NCBI RefSeq assembly: GCF_002356355.1
Contig: NZ_AP018052.1
Location: 1,116,001 to 1,180,000 of the forward strand
Length of the DNA stretch: 64,000 nucleotides
Direction of reading: 5' to 3'
Origin: Thiohalobacter thiocyanaticus
GTDB lineage: Bacteria > Pseudomonadota > Gammaproteobacteria > Thiohalobacterales > Thiohalobacteraceae
The position numbers and the translations under genes are program-made. Every line of letters starts with the position of its first letter. Within the stretch, counting starts at the first letter, position 1. The notes below the pieces were generated by a model. It saw only the letters and a list, made by a program, of their open reading frames with translations, was not told the DNA's origin and searched no databases. Positions 29,423 through 38,162 of the stretch are shown piece by piece.

Positions 29423-30112
29423 ATGGTGCAATCCGGAACAGACAGCAAGGCCGTGGTACTGCTCTCGGGGGGGCTGGATTCGGCCACCGTGCTGGCCATT
29501 GCGCGGGCGCAGGGCTATGCATGTCACGCCCTGAGCCTGGATTACGGCCAGCGCCATGCCGCCGAACTGGCAGCGGCGGTACGAATTGTGCAAGCGCAGG
29601 GCGTGGCCGAGCATCGGGTGGTCAGGCTCGACCTGTCCCAGTTCGGCGGCTCGGCCCTGACGGACCCTGACATCCCGGTGCCGGAGACGGCCGCGGCGGG
29701 GATCCCGTCGACCTACGTCCCGGCCCGGAATACGGTATTCCTGTCGCTGGCGCTGGGCTGGGCCGAGGTGCTGGGGGCGCGGGACCTGTTTATCGGCGTC
29801 AATGCCGTTGATTATTCTGGTTATCCTGACTGTCGGCCGGAATATATCGCGGCCTTCGAGCGTCTAGCTAATCTAGCCACCCGGGCCGGGGTGGAAGGCG
29901 ATCGCTTCCATGTCCGGGCCCCGTTGCTGGAATGGAGCAAGGCGCGCATCATTCAGGAAGGCCTGCACCTGGGCGTGGACTACAGCCTGACCGTATCCTG
30001 CTACGCCGCCGACGCGCAGGGACGGGCCTGCGGTCGCTGCGACTCCTGCCGCCTGCGGGCCGCGGGGTTCGCCGCTGCCGGCGTGCCGGACCCGACCCGA
30101 TACCGGACCTGA
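29423..30112 (+). CDS. queC: 7-cyano-7-deazaguanine synthase QueC
   Basis: A 229-residue ATP-dependent amide-forming enzyme that makes preQ0. The PP-loop [14 protein letters not shown] is near residue 14. [12 protein letters not shown] and [16 protein letters not shown] are conserved. The zinc cysteines are at the C-terminus in [17 protein letters not shown]. It acts directly after QueE on the queuosine tRNA-modification path. Length and start fit the family. Confidence 0.96.
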   Translation: MVQSGTDSKAVVLLSGGLDSATVLAIARAQGYACHALSLDYGQRHAAELAAAVRIVQAQGVAEHRVVRLDLSQFGGSALTDPDIPVPETAAAGIPSTYVPARNTVFLSLALGWAEVLGARDLFIGVNAVDYSGYPDCRPEYIAAFERLANLATRAGVEGDRFHVRAPLLEWSKARIIQEGLHLGVDYSLTVSCYAADAQGRACGRCDSCRLRAAGFAAAGVPDPTRYRT

Positions 30113-30182
30113 TTCTCCATGACTGTACCGGCGGCTGCGGCCGGCGGTGGAAAACCCTTCAAGATCGAGAGGCAAGCAAGAG

Positions 30183-31409
30183 ATGGAACTGACTCTGGGT
30201 AATCAAATCCTGCTGTGGGGCTTCGGCATCGCCGTGTTGATGGGCGCCGTTGTCAACAAGACCAATTTCTGCACCATGGGTGCGGTCTCCGACTGGGTCA
30301 ACATGAACGACACCGGCCGGCTGCGGGCCTGGGTGTTCGCCATCGCGGTGGCCATCCTGGGCGTGCTGGCGCTGGAGTTGTTCGGCTACACCGACATCAG
30401 CATGACGGCCAGCAACGACACGGCGCAGCCCCCCTACCGCACCCCGATGTTTGCCTGGCCGCGTTATATCCTGGGTGGCCTGTTGTTCGGCATCGGCATG
30501 ACGCTCGGCAGCGGCTGCGGCAACAAGACCTTCATCCGCATCGGCGGCGGCAACATCAAGTCCATCGTGGTGCTGCTGATGATGGGCATTGCCGCCTACA
30601 TCATGATCTACACCAGCTTCGATCACTATGTCTTCCTGCAGTGGATGAACCCGCTGTCCGTCAACCTGGCCGAGCATGGCATGAACAGCCAGGACCTGGG
30701 CAGCATCGTCGGCGGCTTGGCCGGTATGGAGGACACCCGCGCGGCATATATCACCCTGGCGGCTGTGCTCGGTCTGCTGTTCGCAGCCTGGTGCTTCCGC
30801 GCCGCCGAGTTCCGCGGCAGCTTCGACAATCTTCTGGGCGGCGCCGTGGTCGGCCTGGCCGTGGTCGGGGCCTGGGCCGTGACCGCCGGTCCGATGGGGC
30901 AGGAGTGGCTGTCCGAGATCGAATGGCTGGACGTCAAGCCGCATGCCACCGGGGTGCAGTCCTACACCTTCGTCGCCCCCAGCGGCCAGCTGTTGCACTA
31001 CATCGACGGCGGCTTCGCCCAGCGGCTGGTGACTTTCGCCCTGGTCGGCGCGGCCGGCGTGGTGGTCGGCTCCTTCCTGTGGGCCATCCTCAGCCGCGGC
31101 TTCCGTTTCGAATGGTTCAACGGCATCGGCGATGCCGTGCGCCACATCCTCGGCGGTCTGCTGATGGGTGTGGGCGGCGTGCTGGCCATGGGCTGCACCA
31201 TCGGTCAGGGCGTGACCGGGGCCTCGACCCTGGCGCTGGGCTCCTTCCTGGCCTTCGGCGCCATCGTGCTGGGCAGCGCCCTGACCATGAAGATCCAGTA
31301 CTACAAGATGCTCTACGAAGCCGAGGCCAGCTTCGGCAAGGCGCTGATCACCTCGCTGGTGGACTTTCATCTGCTGCCCAAGGGCATGCGGCGGCTGGAG
31401 GCGATGTAG
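30183..31409 (+). CDS. YeeE/YedE-family sulfur-compound transporter
   Basis: A 408-residue inner membrane protein with about ten membrane segments, of the YeeE/YedE (PF04143) family. E. coli YeeE (TsuA) takes up thiosulfate through conserved cysteines. Matching motifs are NKTNFCTMGAVSDW near residue 28, GMTLGSGCGNKTFIRIGGG near 110 and AMGCTIGQGVTGASTL near 340. The start is ATG 30183, preceded by GAGAGG; the upstream extension to 30147 is not supported. No TusA gene is adjacent. It may feed sulfur for biosynthesis or oxidation. It stands alone before tRNA-Lys. Confidence 0.87.
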   Translation: MELTLGNQILLWGFGIAVLMGAVVNKTNFCTMGAVSDWVNMNDTGRLRAWVFAIAVAILGVLALELFGYTDISMTASNDTAQPPYRTPMFAWPRYILGGLLFGIGMTLGSGCGNKTFIRIGGGNIKSIVVLLMMGIAAYIMIYTSFDHYVFLQWMNPLSVNLAEHGMNSQDLGSIVGGLAGMEDTRAAYITLAAVLGLLFAAWCFRAAEFRGSFDNLLGGAVVGLAVVGAWAVTAGPMGQEWLSEIEWLDVKPHATGVQSYTFVAPSGQLLHYIDGGFAQRLVTFALVGAAGVVVGSFLWAILSRGFRFEWFNGIGDAVRHILGGLLMGVGGVLAMGCTIGQGVTGASTLALGSFLAFGAIVLGSALTMKIQYYKMLYEAEASFGKALITSLVDFHLLPKGMRRLEAM

Positions 31410-31419
31410 CACGCCGTCT

Positions 31420-31448
31420 TTGCCTGCGGTGGCGGGCTGCTGTATGAT
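31420..31448 (+). promoter_or_regulatory. Sigma-70-type promoter of tRNA-Lys
   Basis: The -35 TTGCCT (31420-31425), 17-base spacer and -10 TATGAT (31443-31448) place the start near 31455, about eleven bases before the tRNA. It begins just after the YeeE/YedE gene stop. Confidence 0.7.
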
Positions 31449-31465
31449 TCGGCGCTCGCCCCACG

Positions 31466-31541
31466 GGGCCGTTAGCTCAGTTGGTAGAGCATCCGGCTTT
31501 TAACCGGCTGGTCGAAGGTTCGAGTCCTTCACGGCCCACCA
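31466..31541 (+). tRNA. tRNA-Lys (anticodon TTT)
   Basis: A complete 76-base cloverleaf with encoded CCA. Acceptor GGGCCGT (31466-31472) pairs with ACGGCCC (31531-31537). The D arm is GCTCAGTTGGTAGAGC. The anticodon loop is CTTTTAA with TTT. The T arm is AAGGTTCGAGTCCTT. The anticodon stem TCCGG/CCGGC has a T-C mismatch at its outer pair; all other stems pair fully. It closely resembles E. coli tRNA-Lys. Confidence 0.97.
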
Positions 31542-31546
31542 TCTCC

Positions 31547-31581
31547 GGCGTCCACGATCCACGTGGACGCCGTATTTTTTT
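31547..31581 (+). terminator. Intrinsic terminator of tRNA-Lys
   Basis: A perfect 10-base stem GGCGTCCACG / CGTGGACGCC (31547-31556, 31562-31571) with a 5-base loop is followed by GTA and seven T residues. It begins 5 bases after the tRNA CCA end and separates it from the oppositely oriented regulator gene. Confidence 0.93.
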
Positions 31582-31624
31582 GTCTCAACACTTCTCCCTT
31601 TCTGCATGAAAGAAACCCCTGCGC

Positions 31625-32962
31625 TCATGAAGCCTGCAACTGCTGCAGCTTGCGGAACAGGGTGCGCTTGCTGATGCCGAGTTTCCGCGCCAGTGTATCC
31701 CGATCCCCCTGGAAGCGTGCGGCGACCTGCGCCAGGTAGCGTTGCTCGACGAGCTCCAGCGGCAGGATGGTCTCATCATCGGGTGTGGCCGGCGTCCCGG
31801 TTGGGGAGCCTTCGCAGCAATACTCCGGCAGGTGCTCGGGCGTGATCAGACTGTCATCCGTCAGCAGTGTGGCCCGCTCCAGGAGATTGCGCAGTTCCCG
31901 GATATTGCCAGGAAAGGGATAGGCCGCCAGGCATTCCATCGCGGCGTCCGATAACTGCAGCTGTCGGTCCGGGGCGATGCGGGTGAGCAGCGATTCGATC
32001 AACAGAGGCAGGTCATCACGCCGGTCGCGCAGCGCGGGCAGGGGAATGGGGAATACGCCGATGCGGTAATACAGGTCGCGGCGGAAGTCGCCGGTCTCGA
32101 TCATTGCCTCGAGATCGCGGTGAGTGGCAGTGATCAGGCGGAAGTCGGCCTGCTTCGGTTCGGTGCTGCCCACGCGGCGATAGGTGCCCGTTTCCAGCAG
32201 CCGCAGCAGCTTGACCTGCAGGCTGAGCGGGATGTCGCCCACCTCGTCCAGAAACAGGGTCCCGCCCGCAGCCGACTCGACCAGGCCGATCCGGCGGGCA
32301 TGGGCGCCGGTGAAGGCGCCGCGCTCATGACCGAACAGCTCGCTCTCGAACAGCGACTCGGTCAGCCCCGAGCACTCCACTACCACGAAGGGTTGGTCCG
32401 CGCGCGGGCTGGCCTCATGTATTGCCTTGGCCACCAGTTCCTTGCCGGTACCGGATTCGCCCTGCAGCAGGACTGCCGTGTCGGCGGGCGCGACGCGCTG
32501 CACCAGTTCGAGCATGCGATTGAAGGCCGGCGTGCGGCCGACCATCCCTTCCGGGCGGGCATGACTGCTCGCCGCCCTGATCTCCCGTATGACCTCGATG
32601 ACATAGCTGATCCGGCCCTGCTCATCGCGCACCGGCCGGGTCATGACGTCGACGTGTTCCTCGCCCCGGGGCGTGTGATGCAGGTGCAGTACCCGCTGGG
32701 CCTGACCATTTCCGAGACAGTTGGCCATGGGGCAGCTCTCGCCGGCCTGGTCGCAGGGGACGTTGTAATGATGCGATACCTCGTAACAGAAGCGCCCGTG
32801 CAGGGGCCTGCCGTCGCCGTAGGTCCGCCGATAGGCCTCATTGGCGGCGAGGATGCGGTAGTCCGTATCCAAAGCGATGGCCGGTTCCTCGATGCAGTTC
32901 AAAACACCGGTGATCTCGGGGGCCAGGCGATCGCTGAGCGCGCGTGTTTTCCTGGAGCTCAT
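31625..32962 (-). CDS. Sigma-54-dependent transcription activator with cysteine-rich PAS domain
   Basis: A 445-residue enhancer-binding protein. The N-terminal PAS domain (about residues 10-125) has an unusual cysteine set: [13 protein letters not shown], then ESCPMANC, followed by an HLHH stretch. It could bind iron, an iron-sulfur cluster or haem, or sense by disulfide chemistry. The AAA+ domain has Walker [12 protein letters not shown], the sigma-54 contact loop GAFTGA and Walker [13 protein letters not shown] Fis-type helix-turn-helix closes the protein ([19 protein letters not shown]). The start is ATG 32962; an alternative ATG at 33025 has a better Shine-Dalgarno but adds 21 atypical residues. 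A perfect sigma-54 promoter lies divergently at 33101. Confidence 0.92.
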   Translation of the reverse strand: MSSRKTRALSDRLAPEITGVLNCIEEPAIALDTDYRILAANEAYRRTYGDGRPLHGRFCYEVSHHYNVPCDQAGESCPMANCLGNGQAQRVLHLHHTPRGEEHVDVMTRPVRDEQGRISYVIEVIREIRAASSHARPEGMVGRTPAFNRMLELVQRVAPADTAVLLQGESGTGKELVAKAIHEASPRADQPFVVVECSGLTESLFESELFGHERGAFTGAHARRIGLVESAAGGTLFLDEVGDIPLSLQVKLLRLLETGTYRRVGSTEPKQADFRLITATHRDLEAMIETGDFRRDLYYRIGVFPIPLPALRDRRDDLPLLIESLLTRIAPDRQLQLSDAAMECLAAYPFPGNIRELRNLLERATLLTDDSLITPEHLPEYCCEGSPTGTPATPDDETILPLELVEQRYLAQVAARFQGDRDTLARKLGISKRTLFRKLQQLQAS

Positions 32963-32988
32963 GGGAACAGGGCGATAATGACAATAAC

Positions 32989-33024
32989 GGCAGTCATTAT
33001 ATAACACAACTGCCATAAATGGCA
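32989..33024. promoter_or_regulatory. Candidate enhancer (activator-binding) sites upstream of the sigma-54 promoter
   Basis: Two overlapping inverted repeats lie here: GGCAGT-N14-ACTGCC (32989-33014) and TGCCA-TAAA-TGGCA (33011-33024). They sit about 80-110 bases upstream of the -24/-12 promoter, the normal distance for activator sites. An intervening AT-rich stretch (33050-33090) could bend easily. A TATAAT on the minus strand in the same region could serve the regulator gene itself. Confidence 0.5.
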
Positions 33025-33100
33025 TTCTGGTATGTCCTCTGTCTGAGGGTCATAAATTATAATGTTTAATAATCATAAAGATAGATTGATAACTGTGTAG

Positions 33101-33116
33101 TGGCACATCGCTTGCA
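33101..33116 (+). promoter_or_regulatory. Sigma-54 (RpoN) -24/-12 promoter
   Basis: TGGCAC-ATCGC-TTGCA matches the -24/-12 consensus fully, with GG and GC separated by ten bases. Transcription should start near 33127. That excludes the upstream ATG/TTG candidates at 33100 and 33118 as starts for the next gene and points to ATG 33163. A sigma-54 activator is encoded divergently next to it. Confidence 0.9.
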
Positions 33117-33162
33117 AATGTCTGGTCAGAGTGACACACAGGCAGGCGATGAGTGCTTTCTC

Positions 33163-33906
33163 ATGATTTTCCGGCAATTCGAAGCCACTGAGGGCGAACT
33201 CAGTTATCTGCTGGCGGATCCGGTGACCGGCGCGGCCGCGCTGATCGACCCTGACCTGGCGGCGCTGGAACGCTATCGGACCGCGCTCGACGAGTCCGGG
33301 CTGACGCTGCGCTATGTGCTGGAGACCCATCTGCACGAGTCGCACGTCAGTGCCGCGCCCTGGCTGCGGGACAGCGCGGCCGCCCGCGTGGCCATGAGCG
33401 ACTGCGCCGATGCCGGCTGCATCGACCAGCGCCTGCAGGATGGCGACGAGTTGTATCTGGGCGAGGAGACCCTCATCGCCATCGCCACGCCCGGCCACAG
33501 CGCCTGCAGCATGGTCTATCGCTGGCGCGACCGTCTGTTCACGGGACACACACTCCTGGTCGGCGCGGCCGGCGACACCTGTCGCAGTGATGCCGACCCG
33601 GAGCGCCTCTACAGCAGCGTCATGGACCAACTCTACCGCCTGCCCGGTGATCTGCTGGTCTACCCCGGCAGGGTGGTCGAGGGCAGGCGCGTGAGCAGCA
33701 TCGCCCAGGAACGCCAGATCAATGCCGGACTCAACCGTCGCAGCCAGCGCGCTGACTTCATTGCCGCCAGGCGCGCCGATCGACGGAGCCTCGCCGCCAC
33801 TGCCGCGCAGCGGCTGCGGATCAACCGCGAATGCCGGTATGACGCAACACCTGAATTCTCAACCCACAAACCCACTGAACAAGGAAACCACCATGCAGAT
33901 ATCTGA
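33163..33906 (+). CDS. ETHE1-like metallo-beta-lactamase-fold protein with altered metal site
   Basis: A 247-residue protein resembling glutathione persulfide dioxygenase (ETHE1/SdoA) over most of its length. Key positions differ. The THxHxDH motif reads THLHESH, with H56 and H58 kept and the aspartate replaced by S60. The second iron histidine is kept (H112 in ATPGHSAC). The iron aspartate of the FTGD motif is H129 (FTGHTLL). The usual YPGHDY motif reads YPGRVVEG (R170). So the 2-His/1-Asp iron site becomes three histidines or is lost. It is the first gene after the sigma-54 promoter. Its 3' end overlaps the next gene by 14 bases. The activity cannot be predicted. Confidence 0.82.
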   Translation: MIFRQFEATEGELSYLLADPVTGAAALIDPDLAALERYRTALDESGLTLRYVLETHLHESHVSAAPWLRDSAAARVAMSDCADAGCIDQRLQDGDELYLGEETLIAIATPGHSACSMVYRWRDRLFTGHTLLVGAAGDTCRSDADPERLYSSVMDQLYRLPGDLLVYPGRVVEGRRVSSIAQERQINAGLNRRSQRADFIAARRADRRSLAATAAQRLRINRECRYDATPEFSTHKPTEQGNHHADI

Positions 33907-34486
33907 ACGACTCATCCTGCCACTGGCACTGGCTGCCCTGTTGCCTCTTGGCGTGCAGGCCGCCGATGAGGCCGGCATCGAGGCCCGCGTTGCCGATGCG
34001 AAGGCGACCACTGCGGCGTTCGTCAAGGAACTCGGCGGTGCCATGATGAAGGAGATGAAGGCCGGCGGTCCGACCGCCGCCATCGCCGTGTGCCGCGACC
34101 TGGCGCCGGCCATTGCCAATCGCCACTCGCTGGAGAAGGGCTGGAAGATCACCCGTGTCGGCACCCGGGTGCGCAATCCCATGCTGGGTACGCCCGATGT
34201 GTGGGAGGCGCAGGTGCTGGAGGACTTCGCCGAGCGCGCGGCCGCCGGCGAGAAGTACGACACCATGGCGCACTTCGAGGTCGTCGAGGAGCCCAGCGGA
34301 CGCTACCTGCGCTTTGCCAAGGCCATAGGCACCGCTCCGCAGTGCCTGGTCTGCCATGGCGAGAAGTCGCAGATCCCGGCTCCGGTCATGGAGCGGATCA
34401 CGGCGGCCTATCCCCACGACAAGGCCGTGGGCTACGAAGTCGGCGAACTGCGCGGTGCGGTGAGCATCAAGCAGCCGCTGGATTGA
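33893..34486 (+). CDS. Periplasmic DUF3365 (Tll0287-like) c-type haem protein
   Basis: A 197-residue exported protein. A signal peptide (ERLILPLALAALLPLGVQA) is followed by a DUF3365 / Tll0287-like domain, a PAS-like fold seen in periplasmic sensors. One covalent haem site CLVCH starts at residue 151. The pattern AIAVCRDLAPAIA, TRVGTRVRNP and EVVEEPSGRYLRFAKAI is typical. Such proteins can carry electrons or sense redox state or gases. The start is ATG 33893 after AAGGAA. It lies in the sigma-54 operon directly before the cytochrome bd genes. Confidence 0.85.
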   Translation: MQISERLILPLALAALLPLGVQAADEAGIEARVADAKATTAAFVKELGGAMMKEMKAGGPTAAIAVCRDLAPAIANRHSLEKGWKITRVGTRVRNPMLGTPDVWEAQVLEDFAERAAAGEKYDTMAHFEVVEEPSGRYLRFAKAIGTAPQCLVCHGEKSQIPAPVMERITAAYPHDKAVGYEVGELRGAVSIKQPLD

Positions 34487-34516
34487 TTCAATACTTCATT
34501 AATCAGGAGAGACAGC

Positions 34517-34723
34517 ATGAAGAAGACACTGGCACTGTTATTGGCACTGAGCGGTTCGTCTGTTGCGCTGGCGGAAGGCAATTCCGTTGACTATATTCCC
34601 TGGACCTTCGATGACTTCGACAGCAACTGCGAAGTGGTCGCCGGCCCGGTGAGTCAGGCAACCACCGACGACAATGAGACCAATAACAGCGGCGCCGCTG
34701 ACCGCGACACGCTGGACGGTTGA
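34517..34723 (+). CDS. Small secreted acidic protein, unknown function
   Basis: A 68-residue protein with a clear signal peptide (MKKTLALLLALSGSSVALAE) and a mature part of about 49 residues that is rich in Asp, Asn and Thr with one cysteine (SNCEVV). I do not recognise a family. The ribosome site AGGAG precedes ATG 34517. It is the third gene behind the sigma-54 promoter, between the haem protein and cydP, so it is expected in the periplasm with them. It could be a small partner, a metal-binding peptide or a folding aid. Confidence 0.7.
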   Translation: MKKTLALLLALSGSSVALAEGNSVDYIPWTFDDFDSNCEVVAGPVSQATTDDNETNNSGAADRDTLDG

Positions 34724-34741
34724 TACTCACAGGCGCGCGTG

Positions 34742-34945
34742 ATGCAGGCACAGGCTGACAGCCCGATCTGGTCCAACCCCCTGGTGCGACACCTGGCGGT
34801 GGTCCTGGCGGTCAAGCTGGTACTGCTCACCGCGCTCTGGTGGGCCTTTTTCCGCGTGCCTGAGCACGCCCTGCCGCAACAATCGGATATCGCTGCACAC
34901 ATCGCCGGTCCGGCCGCACAGGCCGGGCCGACGCTGTCCGACTGA
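34742..34945 (+). CDS. cydP: Putative small subunit CydP of cytochrome bd oxidase
   Basis: A 67-residue protein with one membrane helix (about residues 17-38, [20 protein letters not shown]). The pattern [14 protein letters not shown] followed by LWWAFF matches the CydP family, a putative small subunit encoded next to cydAB in many proteobacteria. The start is ATG 34742; a GTG lies at 34739. The cydA gene starts 10 bases after its stop. Confidence 0.83.
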   Translation: MQAQADSPIWSNPLVRHLAVVLAVKLVLLTALWWAFFRVPEHALPQQSDIAAHIAGPAAQAGPTLSD

Positions 34946-34955
34946 GGAACTGCTG

Positions 34956-36560
34956 ATGGTTGCTGAATCCGTCGTCGAACTGTCGCGGCTGCAATTCGCC
35001 CTGACCGCGATGTATCACTTCCTGTTCGTGCCGCTGACCCTGGGGCTGTCCTTCATCCTGGTGATCATGGAGTCGGTCTATGTCATGACCGGCAAGGAGA
35101 TCTACAAGGACATGACCCGTTTCTGGGGCAAGCTGTTCGGGATCAACTTCGCCCTGGGGGTGACCACCGGCATCACCCTGGAATTCCAGTTCGGCACCAA
35201 CTGGGCCTATTACTCGCATTATGTCGGGGATGTCTTCGGCGCGCCGCTGGCGATCGAGGGCCTGATGGCCTTCTTCCTCGAATCCACCTTCATTGGCCTG
35301 TTCTTCTTCGGTTGGGACCGCCTGACCAAACGCCAGCATCTGCTGGTCACGTTCCTGACCGCGCTGGGCTCCAACCTGTCGGCCCTGTGGATCCTGGTGG
35401 CCAACGGCTGGATGCAGAATCCGGTCGGTGCCGAGTTCAGCTTCGAGACCATGCGCATGGAAATGACCAACTTCGCCGAGTTGCTGTTCAATCCGGTGGC
35501 GCAGGTCAAATTCGTCCACACCGTGGCGGCCGGTTATGTCACCGGGTCCATGTTCGTGCTGGGCATCTCGGCCTACTACATGCTCAAGGGCCGGGACCTG
35601 GCCTTCGCCCGGCGCTCCTTCGCCGTGGCTTCCGGCTTCGGCCTGGCCTCCATCCTGTCGGTCATCGTCCTGGGCGACGAGAGCGGTTACGAGCTCGGCG
35701 ACGTGCAGAAGGTCAAGCTGGCCGCCATCGAGGCGGAGTGGGAGACGCATGAACCGCCGGCCTCCTTCACCCTGATCGGCTTCCCGGATCAGGAGGAGAT
35801 GGTTACCCATGGCGCCATCAAGATCCCCTGGGTGATGGGCCTGATCGCCACCCGTTCGGTCAATGAAGAGGTCACCGGCATCAAGGATCTGATGGTGCAG
35901 CACGAGCAGCGCATCCGCACCGGCATGCAGGCCTATGCCCTGCTGCAGAAGCTGCGCTCGGGTGACTATACCGAGGCGGACAAGGCCGCCTTCGAGGCGG
36001 TCAAGGACGATCTCGGCTACGGCCTGCTGCTCAAGCGCTACACCCCGGAGGTGGTGGATGCCACCGAGGCACAGATCCAGCAGGCGGTCAAAGACACCAT
36101 CCCCAGGGTCGCGCCCCTGTTCTGGAGTTTCCGCGTCATGGTGGCCTCCGGCTTTCTCATGCTGTTCATCTTCGCGGCCAGTTTCTACTACTGCGCCCGG
36201 CGCACCGCCGGCCAGAAGCGCTGGCTGCTGCGCCTGGCGCTGTGGTCGATACCCTTGCCCTGGATCGCGGCCGAGACCGGCTGGATTGTGGCCGAATACG
36301 GCCGTCAGCCCTGGTCGATCGGCGAGGTGCTGCCCACCTATCTGAGCACCTCGGTGTTGCAGGAGGGCGACCTGTGGTTCTCACTGGCCGGCTTCATCGG
36401 CTTCTACACCCTGTTGCTGGTGGTGGAGCTCTACCTGATGTTCCGCTTTGCCCGGCTGGGGCCGAGCTCGCTGCATACCGGACGCTACCATTTCGAGCAC
36501 TCCGGAGGCAGTGCGCCGGCGTTGGTTACCCAGCCGATGGCGGCCCGGGATTCGGACTGA
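34956..36560 (+). CDS. cydA: Cytochrome bd ubiquinol oxidase subunit I
   Basis: A 534-residue membrane protein carrying haems b558, b595 and d. The N-terminal [17 protein letters not shown] contains the haem histidine. [21 protein letters not shown] and [20 protein letters not shown] are family signatures. The quinol loop is of the long (E. coli) type, with an extension after residue about 330. LPTYLSTS and [17 protein letters not shown] mark the C-terminal helices. Bd oxidases reduce O2 with quinol without pumping protons and resist sulfide, NO and cyanide. Here it is expected to depend on the sigma-54 promoter, which is unusual. Confidence 0.96.
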   Translation: MVAESVVELSRLQFALTAMYHFLFVPLTLGLSFILVIMESVYVMTGKEIYKDMTRFWGKLFGINFALGVTTGITLEFQFGTNWAYYSHYVGDVFGAPLAIEGLMAFFLESTFIGLFFFGWDRLTKRQHLLVTFLTALGSNLSALWILVANGWMQNPVGAEFSFETMRMEMTNFAELLFNPVAQVKFVHTVAAGYVTGSMFVLGISAYYMLKGRDLAFARRSFAVASGFGLASILSVIVLGDESGYELGDVQKVKLAAIEAEWETHEPPASFTLIGFPDQEEMVTHGAIKIPWVMGLIATRSVNEEVTGIKDLMVQHEQRIRTGMQAYALLQKLRSGDYTEADKAAFEAVKDDLGYGLLLKRYTPEVVDATEAQIQQAVKDTIPRVAPLFWSFRVMVASGFLMLFIFAASFYYCARRTAGQKRWLLRLALWSIPLPWIAAETGWIVAEYGRQPWSIGEVLPTYLSTSVLQEGDLWFSLAGFIGFYTLLLVVELYLMFRFARLGPSSLHTGRYHFEHSGGSAPALVTQPMAARDSD

Positions 36561-36572
36561 GGAGAACAGGAT

Positions 36573-37715
36573 ATGATCATCGATTACGAAACGCTCAAGC
36601 TCATCTGGTGGGTGCTGGTCGGGGTGCTGCTCATCGGCTTTGTCATCACCGACGGCTTCGACATGGGCGCGGGTGCGTTGCTGCCCTTCCTCGGCCGGAG
36701 CGACGACGAGCGTCGCGTCATCATCAACACGGTGGGGCCGCACTGGGACGGCAACCAGGTCTGGTTCATCACCGCGGGCGGCGCCATCTTCGCCGCCTGG
36801 CCGGCGGTGTACGCGGCCGCCTTCTCCGGCTTCTACATCGCCATGCTGCTGGTGCTGTTCGCGCTGTTCTTCCGCCCGGTCGGGTTTGACTACCGCAGTA
36901 AGATCGAGGATCCGCGCTGGCGCCGGACCTGGGACTGGGGCCTGTTCGTGGGCGGTGCGGTGCCGGCCCTGCTGTTCGGTGTGGCCTTCGGCAATCTGCT
37001 GCTGGGGGTGCCCTTCGAGCACAACGAGTTCCTGCAGCCGCGTTATACCGGCTCCTTCTTCGGACTGCTGCATCCCTTCGCGCTGCTGTCCGGCGTGGTC
37101 AGTCTGTCCATGCTGATGATGCATGGCGCGGTCTGGCTGCACCTGCGGGCCGATGACATCGTCGCCGCACGCGCGGCGCGCGCCACGCGTCTGGCCGGGA
37201 CTGTGCTGATCGCCGGCTTTGCCCTGGCCGGCCTGTGGGTCGCCATCGGTCTGGACGGCTATCAGATCGTCTCCATGCCGGCCCGCGATGCGCTGCCCAA
37301 CCCGCTGGCCAAGGAGGTCGCCGTCGGTGTGGGCAGCTGGCTGACCAACTACCGCCAGTATCCCTGGATGCTGCTCGCCCCCGTCGCCGGCTTTGCCGGG
37401 GCGGCGCTGACCATTCTGCTCGCCGCCAGGAACCGGCCAGGCTGGGGCTTCGTGACCAGTGCGATGAGCATGACGGGAGTCATATTGACTGCCGGGTTCT
37501 CGATGTTTCCCTTCATCATGCCGTCCAGCACCGCCATGAACAGCAGCCTGACAGTGTGGGATGCGCCCTCCAGTCATCTGACCCTGACGGTGATGTTCTG
37601 GGCCGCGGCCATCTTCGTGCCCCTCATCCTGGCCTACACCGCCTGGACCTACCGCGCCATGTGGGGGCGGGTCACGATCAGACACATTCAGGACAACACC
37701 CACTCGGCCTATTGA
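36573..37715 (+). CDS. cydB: Cytochrome bd ubiquinol oxidase subunit II
   Basis: A 380-residue membrane protein with about nine helices. The start MIIDYETLKLIWWVLVGVLL and the conserved TDGFDMGAGALLPFLGR, NTVGPHWDGNQVWFITAGGA and FPFIMPSSTAMNSSLTVWDA are diagnostic. CydB scaffolds the haem-bearing CydA. It starts 12 bases after cydA with a good ribosome site (GAGGAG) and is followed by cydX. Confidence 0.97.
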   Translation: MIIDYETLKLIWWVLVGVLLIGFVITDGFDMGAGALLPFLGRSDDERRVIINTVGPHWDGNQVWFITAGGAIFAAWPAVYAAAFSGFYIAMLLVLFALFFRPVGFDYRSKIEDPRWRRTWDWGLFVGGAVPALLFGVAFGNLLLGVPFEHNEFLQPRYTGSFFGLLHPFALLSGVVSLSMLMMHGAVWLHLRADDIVAARAARATRLAGTVLIAGFALAGLWVAIGLDGYQIVSMPARDALPNPLAKEVAVGVGSWLTNYRQYPWMLLAPVAGFAGAALTILLAARNRPGWGFVTSAMSMTGVILTAGFSMFPFIMPSSTAMNSSLTVWDAPSSHLTLTVMFWAAAIFVPLILAYTAWTYRAMWGRVTIRHIQDNTHSAY

Positions 37716-37731
37716 GAGAGAGGATACAACG

Positions 37732-37848
37732 ATGTGGTATTTCACCTGGATCCTGGGCGTGCTGCTGGCCTGCGCCTTCGGTGTGATCAATGTGATGTGG
37801 CTGGAGGCCGAGCAGTGCCTGGATGAAGACAATGGTAACGACAGCTGA
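37732..37848 (+). CDS. cydX: Cytochrome bd small subunit CydX
   Basis: A 38-residue single-helix protein beginning MWYFTWILGVLLACAFGVIN and ending in a polar acidic tail, which matches CydX. It stabilises haem d in the CydAB complex. It is preceded by the strong ribosome site GAGAGAGAGG. It is below usual gene-finding length limits and could be missed by automatic annotation. Confidence 0.93.
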   Translation: MWYFTWILGVLLACAFGVINVMWLEAEQCLDEDNGNDS

Positions 37849-37864
37849 GCAGTCCGGGAATCGG

Positions 37865-38158
37865 ATGATGAATGGTGACAGTAGAGCATCCTGGATCTAC
37901 GGCGGCGCAGCGCGGGGACTGTCCCTGGCGCTGGCCTGCGGCCTGAGCGGCCTGATCCTGTTCCTGCCCACCGTGGTGTTCGGCGCGCAGGGGGAGTTGA
38001 ATCACACCCTGCTCCTGCTCATCATGTGGGGAGTGGCGGCCGGTTTCGTCCATGGCGTCGGATTCGTGCCGCGGATGCCGTTATGGCGCCTTGTCCTGGG
38101 CCCCTACGCGGCCTGGCTTCTGATGGCAGGCGGTTGCCTGTGGCTGTGGCTGGGGTGA
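37865..38158 (+). CDS. ybgE: YbgE-family cyd operon protein
   Basis: A 97-residue membrane protein with three helices. LLLIMWGVAAGFVHGVGFVPR matches the YbgE signature, as does GPYAAWLLMAGG. Its function with cytochrome bd is not well defined. The start is uncertain: ATG 37865 gives the typical family length, while ATG 37832 would overlap cydX. It follows cydX and precedes the TehA-type gene by 4 bases. Confidence 0.83.
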   Translation: MMNGDSRASWIYGGAARGLSLALACGLSGLILFLPTVVFGAQGELNHTLLLLIMWGVAAGFVHGVGFVPRMPLWRLVLGPYAAWLLMAGGCLWLWLG

Positions 38159-38162
38159 CGAC

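Noticed and set aside
33026-33100. FNR site in the divergent region
   Set aside because: Only a TTGAT half-site (33085-33089 area) is seen; no TTGAT-N4-ATCAA palindrome.
36381-37889. Open frame of 502 codons opposite cydA/cydB
   Set aside because: Antisense of cydB and cydX; no domain and implausible composition.
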